Shown: positions 12,189 through 22,461, counted from the first letter of the stretch. The stretch is 64,000 bases of DNA from Lactifluus volemus (GCA_022376515.1 WTXI01000015.1:62001-126000); one strand, 5' to 3'. The notes: generated by a model not told the origin, from the letters alone. Numbers and translations: made by a program.

Positions 12189-13013
12189 ATGCGATGTTCC
12201 AGCCCCGTATGTGCCCATCCCCTCGTTGCGGACAAGACGCTCAGGCATCTTGTAGCCCAGCTATACGGAACTTGCTAGTGACTGTCATCCCCAATTCTTC
12301 TTCTCAAATGACTTGGTGATCTTTCAAGTACGCACATCTAACCATAAATTGACTCTCACTGAGAACTCATAGTGCTTGGCTGAAAGGTCGAGAGTACCCT
12401 TTTCAGAGTACACGAACACTTCTTGTTTAATTACTCGTCCGTATTCCGGCGCATGTTCCGGCAACGCAACAGTGACGACGCTGAAAATGGGGCCCCGATA
12501 CATCTAGACGGTGTCACTGTCCTTGAATTCGAATCTTTACTCACCTTCTTCTACGAGGGGTACGTCAATTCCGCCTGGCGTCAGGCACCTCTAACTTTTC
12601 TTTCGGTTAGTTGGCAAGAAGGTTTCTCGATGTCTAATGCGAATTGGGAAGCACTCCTGGCCATTGCCCATCGATACCGTTTTTCAGACGCCGAGTTCCG
12701 CGCACGGCGCGAGGTATTTCTAGGCCAACCTCCTCTCGACCCCGTGAGCCAAATCGTCATCGCAGAGAAAAACTCGGTTCCGATCAGCTTCATCGTTCCA
12801 GCTCTAGAGGAACTTATCCGACGCAAGGAACCTCTCCGCAATTCAGAGCTCGCGAAGATGTCCGGCGGCATGGTCGCAGGCCTTGGAATTGCGAGAGAGA
12901 AATACGTGCGCGAGTCATCGAAGATGTTTGCCAGCGATGAATGGTTGAAACAGGCTGCGAGCAAAATTGTGAGATCGGTGTGGCCTACGAGCGATGCACC
13001 AACTTCGGTGTGA
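12189..13013 (+). CDS. BTB/POZ domain protein B
   Basis: Close paralogue of A with the same exon plan. The first exon is ATGCGATGTTCCAGCCCC at 12189, joined to an exon ending QFFFSNDLVIFQ. Next is VESTLFRVHEHFLFNYSSVF and PIHLDGVTVLEFESLLTFFY. The last exon starts after TTCGGTTAG at 12610 with GWQEGFSMSNANWEALLAIA and ends WPTSDAPTSV. The last intron of this gene is the left edge of the 3.6-kb tandem duplication, so a second copy of the last exon exists at 16.25 kb. No lesion is seen. Function beyond the BTB fold is unknown; protein-protein interaction is inferred from the family. Confidence 0.8.
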
Positions 13014-14529
13014 CGGGTGTGCCACTGCCAGTGGCAGATGAAGCATCCATCGGTCAAGTGATGGCTCTAGTCGCTCCTGTTGTTGAGGTTCCCTGCCAAT
13101 GTACAATGCCATATTGTGTGAAACGAAGCCACCGGTTTCCTTCGTATCTATCGATTTGAGCGCGATCTCTCGTCAGCGGAGGCTCCAGAGACATATTCCC
13201 TGCGAAGCTTGAATTTGAGACTGTAAGCGATCCTAATTTTCGAAAATCAAATTCTACTTTTCAACACCGCAAACATCACAATCATAGGCTCTAACATCTC
13301 GTACAGTATCCCGTTCCCCAGCTGCGCCTCGAGAGACATTCCGTTCATGATGTGGTTTTTGGCTATCTCATCTATCGGGAACCTAACTCTTTAAGACGGT
13401 CCAAGAGTCCTGCAGCAAGGCAGCAGAAGCGTACCAGTACCGTGACAATGCGCAGCTCTCGGCCACCCGGGCAAGGTCCTACCGAGTTACGAGCATCGCA
13501 GGCTTTGTAAGCTTGTTCAGGTGACTTTTCTCACTGCTTGCGATGATTCCAAATCGTCTTGACGTCGGCCGCAGGGCTGGCACTACAGTCAGTCTAGGTT
13601 GATGACAACTGGTTCCCTGAGGGCGTTGGATGATTCACCAGGTCCGTCAAGTCCTTGTACAACCGTGATTATCCCCCATATCAGTTCAACTATTAAACCA
13701 TGCTTCGTGCCATCAGTACTGACTTTAATAGAACATTTCGTGCACCAGATCTTACACCAAGGCTGGCCCTCATTAACTCACAGGTGGGGGTGGACTTGCT
13801 CATCTCGGGATTACCTATCCTCGAATGCGCACCTCCCCCGTCGTCCCTTGGAATTGTCACTCACTCTTACCTCACACTTCCGTTATTCTGTCATGGGGTG
13901 TTGTAATGCCGTGGATTAGCTTCTGAAGCAATCACACAGTGCCACGTGCATTGCTGCATGACGGTCATGTGAGCTTCCCGATAATGAATCATGTCTCTGG
14001 CCGATCACACTCATGTAAACACTTTTTCGAATCACGGAATTTCTACAATATGCTCCCGTTCGACCTGGGCACTAGTTTCCCCTTCTTTGTACTGAAATCC
14101 TCTAGAGCACTCACGAGATGCTCAACCAAACCACGCTTGAACTCTTTTGGGCCTCAGCAAGCCAATTTCTGGGCTGCTCGTGGATTCTGTATCAGGACAC
14201 ACTGCTAAGGCGACCATCCGTCTCAAGGCCTTCCATTTACTTCACTGATGTACTAGTAGTCTTCACAAATTTAAATTCTTTTCTGCCGTACTAAAGATGA
14301 GGGGCCGTTCAGTTTCTGTCAACTTCTCGGCGCCATCATCGCTGCGTAAGGCGCAAAGGTTTGGTCATCTCTTTGAGCAAATCAAGGGTTGTTCCGGGAT
14401 TGGTCACGGCATATATCTAATCTGAATCAGGGTAATGTGGAGCGCAGTAAGTGTGCATAGCCGTATTTAACTGTCCACCTGGTCACACGTCTTCCAGTAT
14501 ACCACCCACAGTTCTCCCACTTTACCGCC
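13014..14529. other. Spacer between BTB genes B and C
   Basis: About 1.5 kb without a supported gene. Most of it is repeated at 16.64-17.77 kb as part of the duplication. A short stretch near 14.15-14.23 kb (GTGGATTCTGTATCAGGACA) resembles a tract downstream of gene C near 15.81 kb, which points to an older small duplication. Open frames here are short and without motifs. Confidence 0.5.
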
Positions 14530-15467
14530 ATGTCAGAGTCATCCGAAGAAAGTCTCGTCTTTTGTGCCAGCGATCCTGACCCAGTGGTTAAACTTAAAAA
14601 TCAAATCCGTCCTAGTACCTTCAGTCGAATCCCTCCGAGTCCTTTTTACTTCGAAGACTCACAAGTTGTTTTGCAGGCAAGTCGTGTCATCATCTCCCTA
14701 CTCCCCTTTAAACATTGTAACTTGTTTTTATATTCAGGTTGAAAATCAAAAATACAAAATCCATCGTTATTTCCTAGTTCGAGAGTCTGAATTTTTCAAG
14801 GATTTGTTCAACCTTCCTCAACCGGAGGGGACTACTGGCGTTGAAGGATCAGATGATGAGCACCCCCTTGTTTTACCTGAAACGACCATTGTGGAACTGG
14901 AGAATCTTCTTCGATTCTTTTACTTCGGGTACGGAAGCGTGCAGGGAGATGTTTCGTTGACTGATCATAGATGTTAGCATGCATGATGACTACAAAGCGA
15001 GCCTGACCGATTGGATAGCAATGCTGTCCATCGCCACCCGCTTCATTTTCGAAAAAGTTCGACAAAGGGCCATCAAAGAGATCACCCTTCTTATGGACGA
15101 GATCGAGCCATTTGAACTAATCAGGTTGGCAATCAAGTACGATGTCGAGGCGTGGCTCAAGCCTGCGTACTGCCGAATTGTGAAGAGGAATAGCCTTATG
15201 ACGCATGCAGAAGCTCTCAAAGTACCCTTCCCGATGGCCATCATGCTCATGCGCTCGCGCGAGCAATATTGGAAGAATTCCGGTCCAAGTAACAGCGGCG
15301 TATTTGTGAGTGCAGTTAGTACCCCGGGCCGGCCGTCTCCGGGACCGGAATCAAACATCATCGATTCCGAGGTCAAATTTATGGAGCTGGGTTCCAAAGA
15401 ATCCTGGAAGAATGATCCAGCAACCGCCGCGACTCAACGTAGCAGAAAAAACCGTAAAAATAAATAA
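14530..15467 (+). CDS. BTB/POZ domain protein C, GC-AG intron
   Basis: The start reads MSESSEESLVFCASDPDPVV and exon 1 ends FEDSQVVLQ. The next exon is VENQKYKIHRYFLVRESEFF with ETTIVELENLLRFFYFG, a BTB fold. The last exon is MHDDYKASLTDWIAMLSIAT with RFIFEKVRQRAIKEITLLMD and AIKYDVEAWLKPAYCRIV. The tail is Pro/Ser- and Lys/Arg-rich and ends RKNRKNK. The first intron (14677-14737) starts with GCAAGT, a GC-AG intron, and the sister gene at 18.5 kb shares it. This is a different BTB subfamily from A and B, closer to gene F in its MHDD-containing last exon. Relative to E it carries about 100 extra nucleotides in frame in exon 1. It appears intact. Confidence 0.8.
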
Positions 15468-16234
15468 CGGATGGTGGACAACTTGGATGGGTCATGAATA
15501 ACATCTCCCTCAACCAGGTAGAATGTCGGGAAACCTACCTGCTTTGATGTTTCAAGAGTTGTATGATATTAGACTGACTGTTGATGCAATGAATGTAGTA
15601 CGTAGGGTGTGATGACAAAGGGGTTTTCCTGATAAGATAAATGAATCCAATTGCCCGGACACCCAACGACGACGATGGCGTTGTGTCAGTGCGATGACTA
15701 GGATGTGCTCTTTGTCAATGGATACCAAACTTTACACCCAGTGTAAAGCCAGCTCCCTGCAACTTGAGCTCTGGTCAGTTCAAGTTGTATGCCCAATTTT
15801 GAGGTTCTTGGTGGATCCTGTATCAGAGCACATTGCTAGGGCCACCGTCCATCTCAAGACCCTCCAATTGCTGTGCTTCTACTACATATGTAGGTATAGC
15901 CTTCCCGAAGATATTCGTACCGTACCAAAGGCGAGGGACTGTTTATTTACAATTACTAGAATGATGCATGCACGACCCGTGCACAAATGCTAAGCTTCAA
16001 GGCACACCTCTTCTCGAGCCACCCAGCAGAATGCCATCGCGCAAAAGCACACCATCTCAATCAACTTCGTCGTCCCGGCCTTAGTGAAGAGATAACTATC
16101 ACCGATAACGTACATATGCCCCAATAATGCCCGTAAATGGTTGGCGAAATCTTAATCAGCGCTCGCTAACGCAGCCGCAGCCGACTCGGACGCTTTCAGC
16201 GCCTGACGGTGTCAAGGAACATGAGGCACTCACC
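15468..16234. other. Downstream region of BTB gene C
   Basis: No gene is supported. Nearly the same sequence follows gene E (19.61-20.35 kb), including TGACAAAGGGGTTTTCCTGA and the tract AACTTCGTCGTC. The region ends at the junction of the tandem duplication. Confidence 0.5.
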
Positions 16235-16639
16235 TTTTCTTTCGGTTAGTTGGCAAGAAGGTTTTTCGATGTCTAATACGAATTGGGAAGCACTCCTCGT
16301 CATTATCCATCAATTCCATTTTACAGACGCCAAGTTCCGCGCACGGCGCGAGGTATTTGCCAACCTCCTCTCGACCCCGTGAGCCAAATCGTCCTCGCAG
16401 AGAAAAACTCGGTTCCGATCAGCTTCATCATTCCAGCACAAGAGGAACTTGTCCGACGCAAGGAACATCTCCGCAATTCAGAGCTCGCGAAGATGTCCGG
16501 CGGCATGGTTAGAATCGCGAGAGAGAAATACGTGCACGAGTCATCGAAGATGTTTGCCAGCGATGAATGGTTGAAACAGGCTGCGAGCAAAATTGTGAGA
16601 TCGGTGTGGCCTACGAGCGATGCACCAACTTCGGTGTGA
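16235..16639 (+). pseudogene. Truncated BTB copy D (last exon of gene B)
   Basis: This is a copy of the last intron end plus last exon of BTB gene B, created by the tandem duplication. The exons for the BTB core are absent, and the sequence to the left is the end of duplication copy 1. It also carries a 4-nt deletion: gene B has GAGGTATTTCTAGGCCAACC where this copy has GAGGTATTTGCCAACC, so the reading frame switches near 16361. The downstream frame still matches B through AEKNSVPISFI and WPTSDAPTSV. With no BTB domain and a broken frame it cannot make the parent product. Confidence 0.85.
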
Positions 16640-18149
16640 CGGGTGTGCCACTGCCAGTGGCAGATGAGGCATCCATCCGGTCAAGCCATGGCCGTTGAAG
16701 TTCCCTGCTAGTGCCAATGTATATTGCGTGAAACGAAGCCACTGGTTTCCTTCATATCTGTCCATTTGTACTCCCTGACACCGGCATTCAATACAGCTGC
16801 CAAGGTAGAACTGAACTCCTGAGAGTGCCATTTTGCAAGACTATCACGTATGCCAGTGATCCTGTCTGAAGTTCAGACAGGATCACTGGCATATGTGATA
16901 GTCTTGCAAAATGGTGCTCTCAGGAGTATACGGTTCGCTTTCGCTGCTATTCCCAAAACAGTGGCAAAGAGCGCGATCTCTCGTTCAGCGGAGGCTCCAG
17001 CATGAATTTGAAACGCTTGAGCACGGGAAGGGCCGATCCGAAATTTCAAATTCTACATTTTCAACAGTTCGCAAACATGTCCTCGGTTCCCCGGCCCTCA
17101 AGGGACATTCCGTTCATCTATCGGGAGCCTAACTACCTAAGATAGTCCAAGCGTTCTGCAGCAAGGCAGCAGGATGGACCGTACTAGTACAAGGCGCAGC
17201 TCTCGGCCATGCCCTGCCACACGCTTCGTAAGTTTGTTCAGGTGACTTCAAGTTTTCTCACTGCTTGCGATGGCTCTAAATCGTCTTGACGTTGGCCGCA
17301 GGCTGGCACCACAATCAGTATAGGTTGATGACTGGTTCCCTGAGGGCATTAGATGATTCACCAGGTCCGACAAGTCCTCGTACAACCTCCATGTCAGTTT
17401 AAGCTAGCCCCCGTTGACTCTGACTTCTCATTTCTGGATTACCTACCCTCGAATGCGCACCTTACCCTCCGTTCCATGGAATAGTCACTCACTCTTACAC
17501 TCACACATCTTCCATCATTCTGTCATGGGGTGTTGTGATGCCATAGATCAGCTTCTGAAGCAATCACAAAGTGCCACGTGAATTGCTGCATGATCGTGAT
17601 GGCCATGTGAGCTTCCCAATAATGAATCATGTCTCTGGCTGAACACTCATGTAAACACTTTTTCGAATTAAGAAAACTCTTTCTACAATGTGAAGATGCT
17701 CCCTTTCGACCTGGGCATCTAGTTTCCCCTTTTCTGTACTGAAATTCTCTAGAGTACGCATGAGATGCTCAGCCCCCCTCTTTCCAAATTTCTCACCCAT
17801 TTCTTGCACAATCACCACAAAATTTAGTCTACAGTAGTACCATGTGTGACCGTATTCCATCCATTTTTTGTAGTAGAAATCATAGTGTGTGGCAAAATAA
17901 AAACGGCGGGTTTGTTACGCCTGCCTGTGTCGGAGTTTACAATATTTCCAAAATGGCATGCTTAGTAGCGCTCGCAACAGCCAATCAGAGTGTCAAATAT
18001 GACGTGTGACCATAGCGTGATTGATCAGGAAGGGTCTGATCAGACTCGGAGAGGGGTCACCCGTTAGTACTGTATCAGACAACTTAATATGATACATTCC
18101 GACCAGTAGTGTGCATCATCCTATTTAATTGTCCAAGTGGTCACACGTC
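16640..18149. other. Spacer between D and E
   Basis: About 1.5 kb with no supported gene. It matches the B-C spacer up to about 17775, apart from the inserted block with the palindrome. From about 17780 to 18110 the sequence is unlike copy 1. Confidence 0.45.
16815..16927. repeat. 113-bp near-perfect palindrome
   Basis: The left arm 16815-16870 starts ACTCCTGAGAGTGCC and ends CCTGTCTGAA. The right arm 16872-16927 is its reverse complement, around a single central base at 16871. Only about three of the 56 base pairs are mismatched, all of transition type. It lies in a block absent from duplication copy 1, so it entered after the duplication or was lost from copy 1. It could be a compact foldback (MITE-like) element or the scar of an inverted duplication. 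The RNA would form a long hairpin. Confidence 0.85.
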
Positions 18150-18451
18150 TGTTGGAAGCGCAGCCTCGCAAGGCGTAAGTCGAGCCAACGCCAACGCGCA
18201 GTGACACGTTACGTGACGCGTGACCGCTTATACCCGGTGATACTAACTTAGATTCGGACAGACATTATCTATGTTTCATCTTATTGCCCCGATCTCTTCA
18301 TTTTCATGGCGTTCCACCTTTTATTACTCACATATTACCTTGCTAATTATCTCAGTTACTTTCTACCTTAAGTACTGTACTACTGTGTCCCGCACACCTC
18401 GGTCTTTTCTCTTTCTGACTGAGCCTCAGGATTGATTCTCATCCAATAACA
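18150..18451. mobile_element. LTR-like insertion upstream of BTB gene E
   Basis: About 300 bp present here but absent at the matching site before gene C, where CACACGTC runs straight into TTCCAG. The insert begins TGTTGGAAGCGCAGCC and ends CATCCAATAACA, resembling TG...CA termini with a short terminal inversion as in Copia-type LTRs. The target duplication is weak: CGTCT on the left against CATCT on the right if the ends are trimmed slightly. It lies 40 bp before the ATG of gene E and may supply its promoter. The solo-LTR identity is inferred. Confidence 0.6.
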
Positions 18452-18491
18452 TCTTCCAGTATACCACCCACAGCTCTCCCTCTTTACCACT

Positions 18492-19347
18492 ATGTCAGAG
18501 TCATCTGAATTTCTCTTCAATGACTCGCAAGTTGTTTTGCAGGCAAGTCGTGTCATCGTCCCCCTCTCCCCTTTAAACATTGTAACCTGGTTTTATATAC
18601 AGGTTGAAAATCAAACATACAAAATCCATCGTTATTTCCTAGTTCGAGAATCTGACGTTTTCTGTGATTTGTTCATCCCTCCTCAACCAAAGGACACTAC
18701 TGGCGTTGAGGGTTCAGATTATGAGCACCCCATTATTTTGTCTCAAACGACCATTGTGGAACTGGAGAATCTTCTTCGATTCTTTTACTTCGGGTACGGG
18801 AGCGTGCCGGGAGATGTTTCGTTGACTGATCATAGATGTTAGCATGCATGATGACTACAAAGCGAGCCTGACCGATTGGGTAGCAATGTTGTCCATCGCC
18901 ACCCGCTTCGTTTTCGAAAAAGTTCGACAAAGGGCCATCAAAGAGATCACACTTCTTCTGGACAAGATTGATCCATTTGAACTAATCAGGTTGGCAATCA
19001 AGTACGATGTCGAGGCGTGGCTCAAGCCTGCGTACTGCCAAATTGTGATGAGGAATAGCCGTATAACCCATGCAGAGGCTCTCAAAGTCCCCTTCCCAAT
19101 GGCTGTCATGCTCATGCGCTCGCGTGAGCAATATTGGAAAAATTCCAAGCACGGTGTTCGCTCCGCTTTTGGGAGCACTACTAGTAGCTGGGCATCTCCG
19201 CCGGGACCGGAATTAATCGTCGATTCAGAGGTCAAATTTATGGAGCTGGCTTCCAAAGAACCCCTGAAGAATTATCCAGCAACCACCGTGACTCAACGTA
19301 GCAGAAATCACCGTAAAATAAATAACGGTGTTAACGGATGGTGGTGA
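18492..19347 (+). CDS. BTB/POZ domain protein E, stop codon inside an LTR
   Basis: Sister of gene C from the tandem duplication. Exon 1 is shorter (MSESSEFLFNDSQVVLQ). The GC-AG intron (18543-18602) is kept. Then come VENQTYKIHRYFLVRESDVF and QTTIVELENLLRFFYFG, and after the next intron MHDDYKASLTDWVAMLSIAT. Near the end an A has been lost from the run before the original TAA, so translation continues through NNGVNGWW. It stops at TGA 19345-19347, which is the first three bases of a solo LTR. The protein thus has a slightly altered C-terminus but an intact BTB core. The promoter-proximal LTR-like insert 40 bp upstream suggests its expression differs from that of C. Confidence 0.8.
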
Positions 19348-19606
19348 AAGCGCTTGTGAGTTCAAGGGAAGGGAACAAAAAGGACCAGAGGGAGAAGGGA
19401 GGTGTAAGGAGATGAGTGGCGGTGTGTAGAAGACAAAGCACGTAGAAGTCCTGTAAACAGGATATCTAAGCGAGTAGGAAGGCGAGATGGAAGAGCAAAG
19501 CGAGATCTTGAAGGAAACGAAACTAAAGACACTTTAGACTCGTGAAGGGAATCGGGAGATGGGTACAAATTGAGGTTTCAAGGCCAGCCGCGTGGCTGAC
19601 CTTACA
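19345..19606 (-). mobile_element. Solo LTR of a Gypsy-type retrotransposon
   Basis: A 262-bp insert absent from the matching site after gene C. On the minus strand it starts TGTAAGGTCAGCCACGCGGC and ends AAGCGCTTTCA, with TG...CA ends. The 4-bp target duplication GTGG (19341-19344 and 19607-19610) occurs once in the empty site. No internal coding region is present, so it is a solo LTR. The Gypsy assignment is from general LTR look only. Confidence 0.8.
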
Positions 19607-20425
19607 GTGGACAACTTGGATGGGTCATGAATGATATCTCCCTCAACCAGGTAGAGTGTCGGGCAACCTACTTGCTTTGATGTTTCAAGAGTTGTAAGAT
19701 AATACACTGACTGTTGATGCAATAGATGTACGTCACGGTAGGGTGTGATGACAAAAGGGGTTTTCCTGATAAGACAAATGAATCCAGTTGCCCGGACCCG
19801 ACGACGACGACGGCGCTGTGTCAGTGCGATGACTAGGATGTGCTCTTTGTCAATGGATAACAACCTTTACGCCCAGTGTAAAGCTAGCTCACTGCAACTT
19901 GAGCTCTGGTCAGTTCAAGTTGTATGCCCAATTTTGAGGTTCTTGGTGGATTCTGTATCAGAGCACATTGCTCGGGCCACCGACCATCTCAAGACCCTCC
20001 AGTTGCTATACTTCTACTACATATGTAGATATAGCCTTCCCGAAGAAATTCATACCGTACCAAAGGCGAGCGGGACTGTTCACTTACAATCACTAGAATG
20101 ATGCGTGCACGACCCTAAGCTTCAAGTTCGGGCACCTCTTCTCGAGCCACCCAGCAGAATGCCATCGCGCAAAAGCACACCATCTCAATCAACTTCGTCG
20201 TCTCGGCCTTAGTGGAGGAGATAGCTATCACCGATAACGTACAATGCCCCAATAATGCCCGTAAATGGTTGGCGAAAATCTTAATCAGCGCTCGCTAACG
20301 CAGCCGCAGCCGACTCGGACGTTTTCAGCGTCAAAGAACACGAGGCACTCACCGGCACGTCTTTAGTAACGTGTGCAGGTGAAGTCATCTCTTCTTGTCC
20401 GAATCGTAACAGAACCCCTCGCACG
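19607..20425. other. Downstream of gene E and upstream of gene F
   Basis: Up to 20354 this repeats the sequence following gene C. From 20355 to 20425 it is unique and should hold the promoter and leader of gene F. No other gene is supported. Confidence 0.45.
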
Positions 20426-21469
20426 ATGATGGCCACTCCAACGCCGCAAGATCTAACCGTGGTGAGTTTTTATTATTATTGTCATCTCTCTCACGGAGAG
20501 AGGGATTTGTGACCATAAAAAAAATTCAGAGCGTTCGCGCGCGCGAGGACAACAATGCCGTTGTAACTCGACATGGCGAATTTTACTTTACAGACGAAAT
20601 GACGGTGTTCCAGGTCAGTTAGTCTTCTAAATGCTCGCCAGTTTTCGTTGAACCGCGCTTTTTTTTTTTTTCTTTTTGATATAGGTCGAGAGCCGCCTTT
20701 TTCGTGTTCACCGGTACTTCTTGGCCGAGAATTCGCTCGTCTTTAGCTCCATGTTCTCGCTACCCCCTGCACAAACGTGCGGCTCCACGAGCACGAAGGA
20801 AGGTACTTGCGATGCAAACCCGATCCATCTCTCTGGCGTGACCGAGCTCGAGTTTGAGACGTTACTCCGATACTTTTACAACAAGTATGATCACCCGCTT
20901 TGCCTCCATGCCCACACACCTTGTGTTGTTTGTTGATCATCTCCTCCCCCCCCGGGGCCCGGCAGTATGCACGATGACTTTTCGCTTCCTCGCGCGAGCT
21001 GGATCGCGCTCCTCTCCATCGCGCACCGCTACGACTTTTCCAACGTGCGCACGCGTGCGATCCGTGAAGTCTTCGATGAATCCAAGATTGCGGAGGAGGA
21101 TCACTCGCTACTCGTCTCCGTGGCGGTGAAATACGACGTGCCGTCAAAGCACACGCTTCCCTTGCTCATCACGATCGTAAAGCGGAAGCAACCGCTGACT
21201 GAAAACGAAGTCGCGAACCTTTCGGCGCTCACGGTGTCTCGGCTCGCACAGGCGCGCGAGGAATTCGTGCGCGAGACCAACCGGGCCAACCCCCATACGA
21301 ACCTGTTTCATGGACCAGGTACGTAGGCTGCTAATTGTCTATTATCCTCAGCCTTTAACTCTGCTACTATCCGATAGATGCCGCGGCAAAGAGAATAGTG
21401 TGCAAGATCTGGCAAATCTCAACAGGAGAGCCACAGTCATCACCTTCTTCTTTTGCTTTTGGAAGTTAG
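20426..21469 (+). CDS. BTB/POZ domain protein F
   Basis: Five exons: 20426-20461 (MMATPTPQDLTV), 20530-20613 (SVRAREDNNAVV to DEMTVFQ), 20685-20884 (VESRLFRVHRYFLAENSLVF, HLSGVTELEFETLLRYFY), 20966-21318 (MHDDFSLPRASWIALLSIAH) and 21378-21469 (DAAAKRIVCKIWQISTGEPQ). The last exon is supported by A and B, which have similar residues at this place (AATDIVKSEW, AASKIVRSVW). Without it the frame would end eight bases into the intron, at 21326. This gene shares features of both subfamilies in the cluster and is not in the duplicated segment, so it may be the older type. BTB fold is clear; partners are unknown. All splice sites are GT-AG. Confidence 0.82.
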
Positions 21470-21849
21470 TACCAAAAGAACCCAGGGGTGGTTCCTTTAC
21501 TCAGTTTTGTTGGTCTCATTTCTTCATCTCCCCCTCAGGTACAAACGGAACTCGTCCGGGGATATTCTTTTAAACGATCGACATTACATGGTACGACGGA
21601 TACGAACAAACGGCATAGGGGTAGCTTCGAAGAGAGTGTGCAAATCGAAGTCATCCACCGCGTTCTTCACTGACCGCATATATATGATACAACAAATACA
21701 AGGTTTGACCCAACTATTACTGCGCACTGACCAATGGCGCTTGATTGGGGTACAAACTGGTTATAATGAGATGGTTTTGGTTTTATTAGGGGAAAGGAGA
21801 AAGTGGAGAGATTGGGTTTTGATTTGTGATGGAATGCTTTGGGGATAAG
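21470..21849. other. Gap between BTB F and the HABP4-like gene
   Basis: A 380-bp convergent gap holding the 3' ends of both genes. Nothing else is seen. Confidence 0.4.
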
Positions 21850-22461
21850 TTACTATAGGACAAGGCGCAAAGTGAGATCACGACGCGTGACAAGAAGTGC
21901 TGTGGCGCGGGAGGTCTGACTTACGAAAATGCTGACATTGTCCTTGGGGGGAGAACCGGAAACAGCGACCGAAGACCGGGCAATAGCGGCGAGGTCGATT
22001 TCTATTGAGTGACATTCAACATGGAAACATGTCAGAGAAGGTCCGCCCGGGGGCGGCATGACGACATACCACCGTTGCTCTTCAGAGCGTTCTTGCGGAT
22101 CTTGATGGCATTCTCACGATCCTCGTCGGTGACGCTGCTCGTCCGGCGCATGGCGGTAGATTTCTTGGCTCTCTGGTTGGGGGCTGTGGGAGGGGCAGAA
22201 CGGCAGAATGTGAGAGGTCTGTCAAAAAAACAATAAGCGAGGTGGCAAGTGGCACTTACCGGCCGTGTCGTCGATCTCGTCTTCGAGTTCGTCCGCTTCA
22301 TCGGCAATGGCTTCGTTCTCGTAGCGAAGTTCGGAATCGAGAGAGCCCCAGTTGTGAGCACCGCCGCCGCCCTTGGGAAGGGAACTGTCCATGCCATTTC
22401 GGGCCTCTGAGCGGTCCTTGATGAGGGCGCGGAGGGAGTGAGAGCGCTCGGTGCGGGTCAT
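21850..22461 (-). CDS. Small HABP4/Stm1-like protein
   Basis: Disordered, charged protein of about 130 residues. The start reads MTRTERSHSLRALIKDRSEA, then SSLPKGGGGAHNWGSLDSEL, where the GGxGxHNWG motif is typical of HABP4/PAI-RBP1 and Stm1/STF2-type RNA- or ribosome-associated proteins. The next exon (APNQRAKKSTAMRRTSSVTD, ENAIKIRKNALKSNG) and a third (EIDLAAIARSSVAVSGSPP, ending NVSIF) complete it. The stop codon stands alone in a last exon: the frame ends ATTTTC, a 72-bp intron follows (21853-21924), and TAA is the first codon after the acceptor. The family link rests on one motif, so it is tentative. It is divergent from the cyclophilin gene. Confidence 0.6.

Larger units (their letters stand above)
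12596..16234. repeat. Tandem segmental duplication, copy 1
   Basis: Runs from inside the last intron of BTB gene B (TTTTCTTTCGGTTAG at 12596) through gene C to the sequence GGCACTCACC ending at 16234. The same order of sequence recurs at 16235-20354. The copies share the B last exon, the downstream GCGCGATCTCTCG tract, gene C/E, and the tract with AAGCACACCATCTCAATCAA. This copy lacks the insertions present in copy 2, so it is the better guide to the ancestral state. The spacer 14.13-14.45 kb differs between the copies. Confidence 0.85.
16235..20354. repeat. Tandem segmental duplication, copy 2
   Basis: Begins with TTTTCTTTCGGTTAG, joined directly to CACTCACC at the end of copy 1. It ends with the same CGAGGCACTCACC at 20354, where the sequence continues into the unique upstream region of BTB gene F. 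It is about 480 bp longer than copy 1. Added sequences are a block of about 200 bp with a palindrome (about 16768-16967), an LTR-like insert (18150-18451) and a solo LTR (19345-19606). Part of the original spacer (17.78-18.11 kb) has been replaced or has diverged beyond recognition. Confidence 0.85.

Noticed and set aside
12596..20354. CRISPR-like array
   Set aside because: The repeats are a large gene duplication in a eukaryote, not short repeats with spacers.
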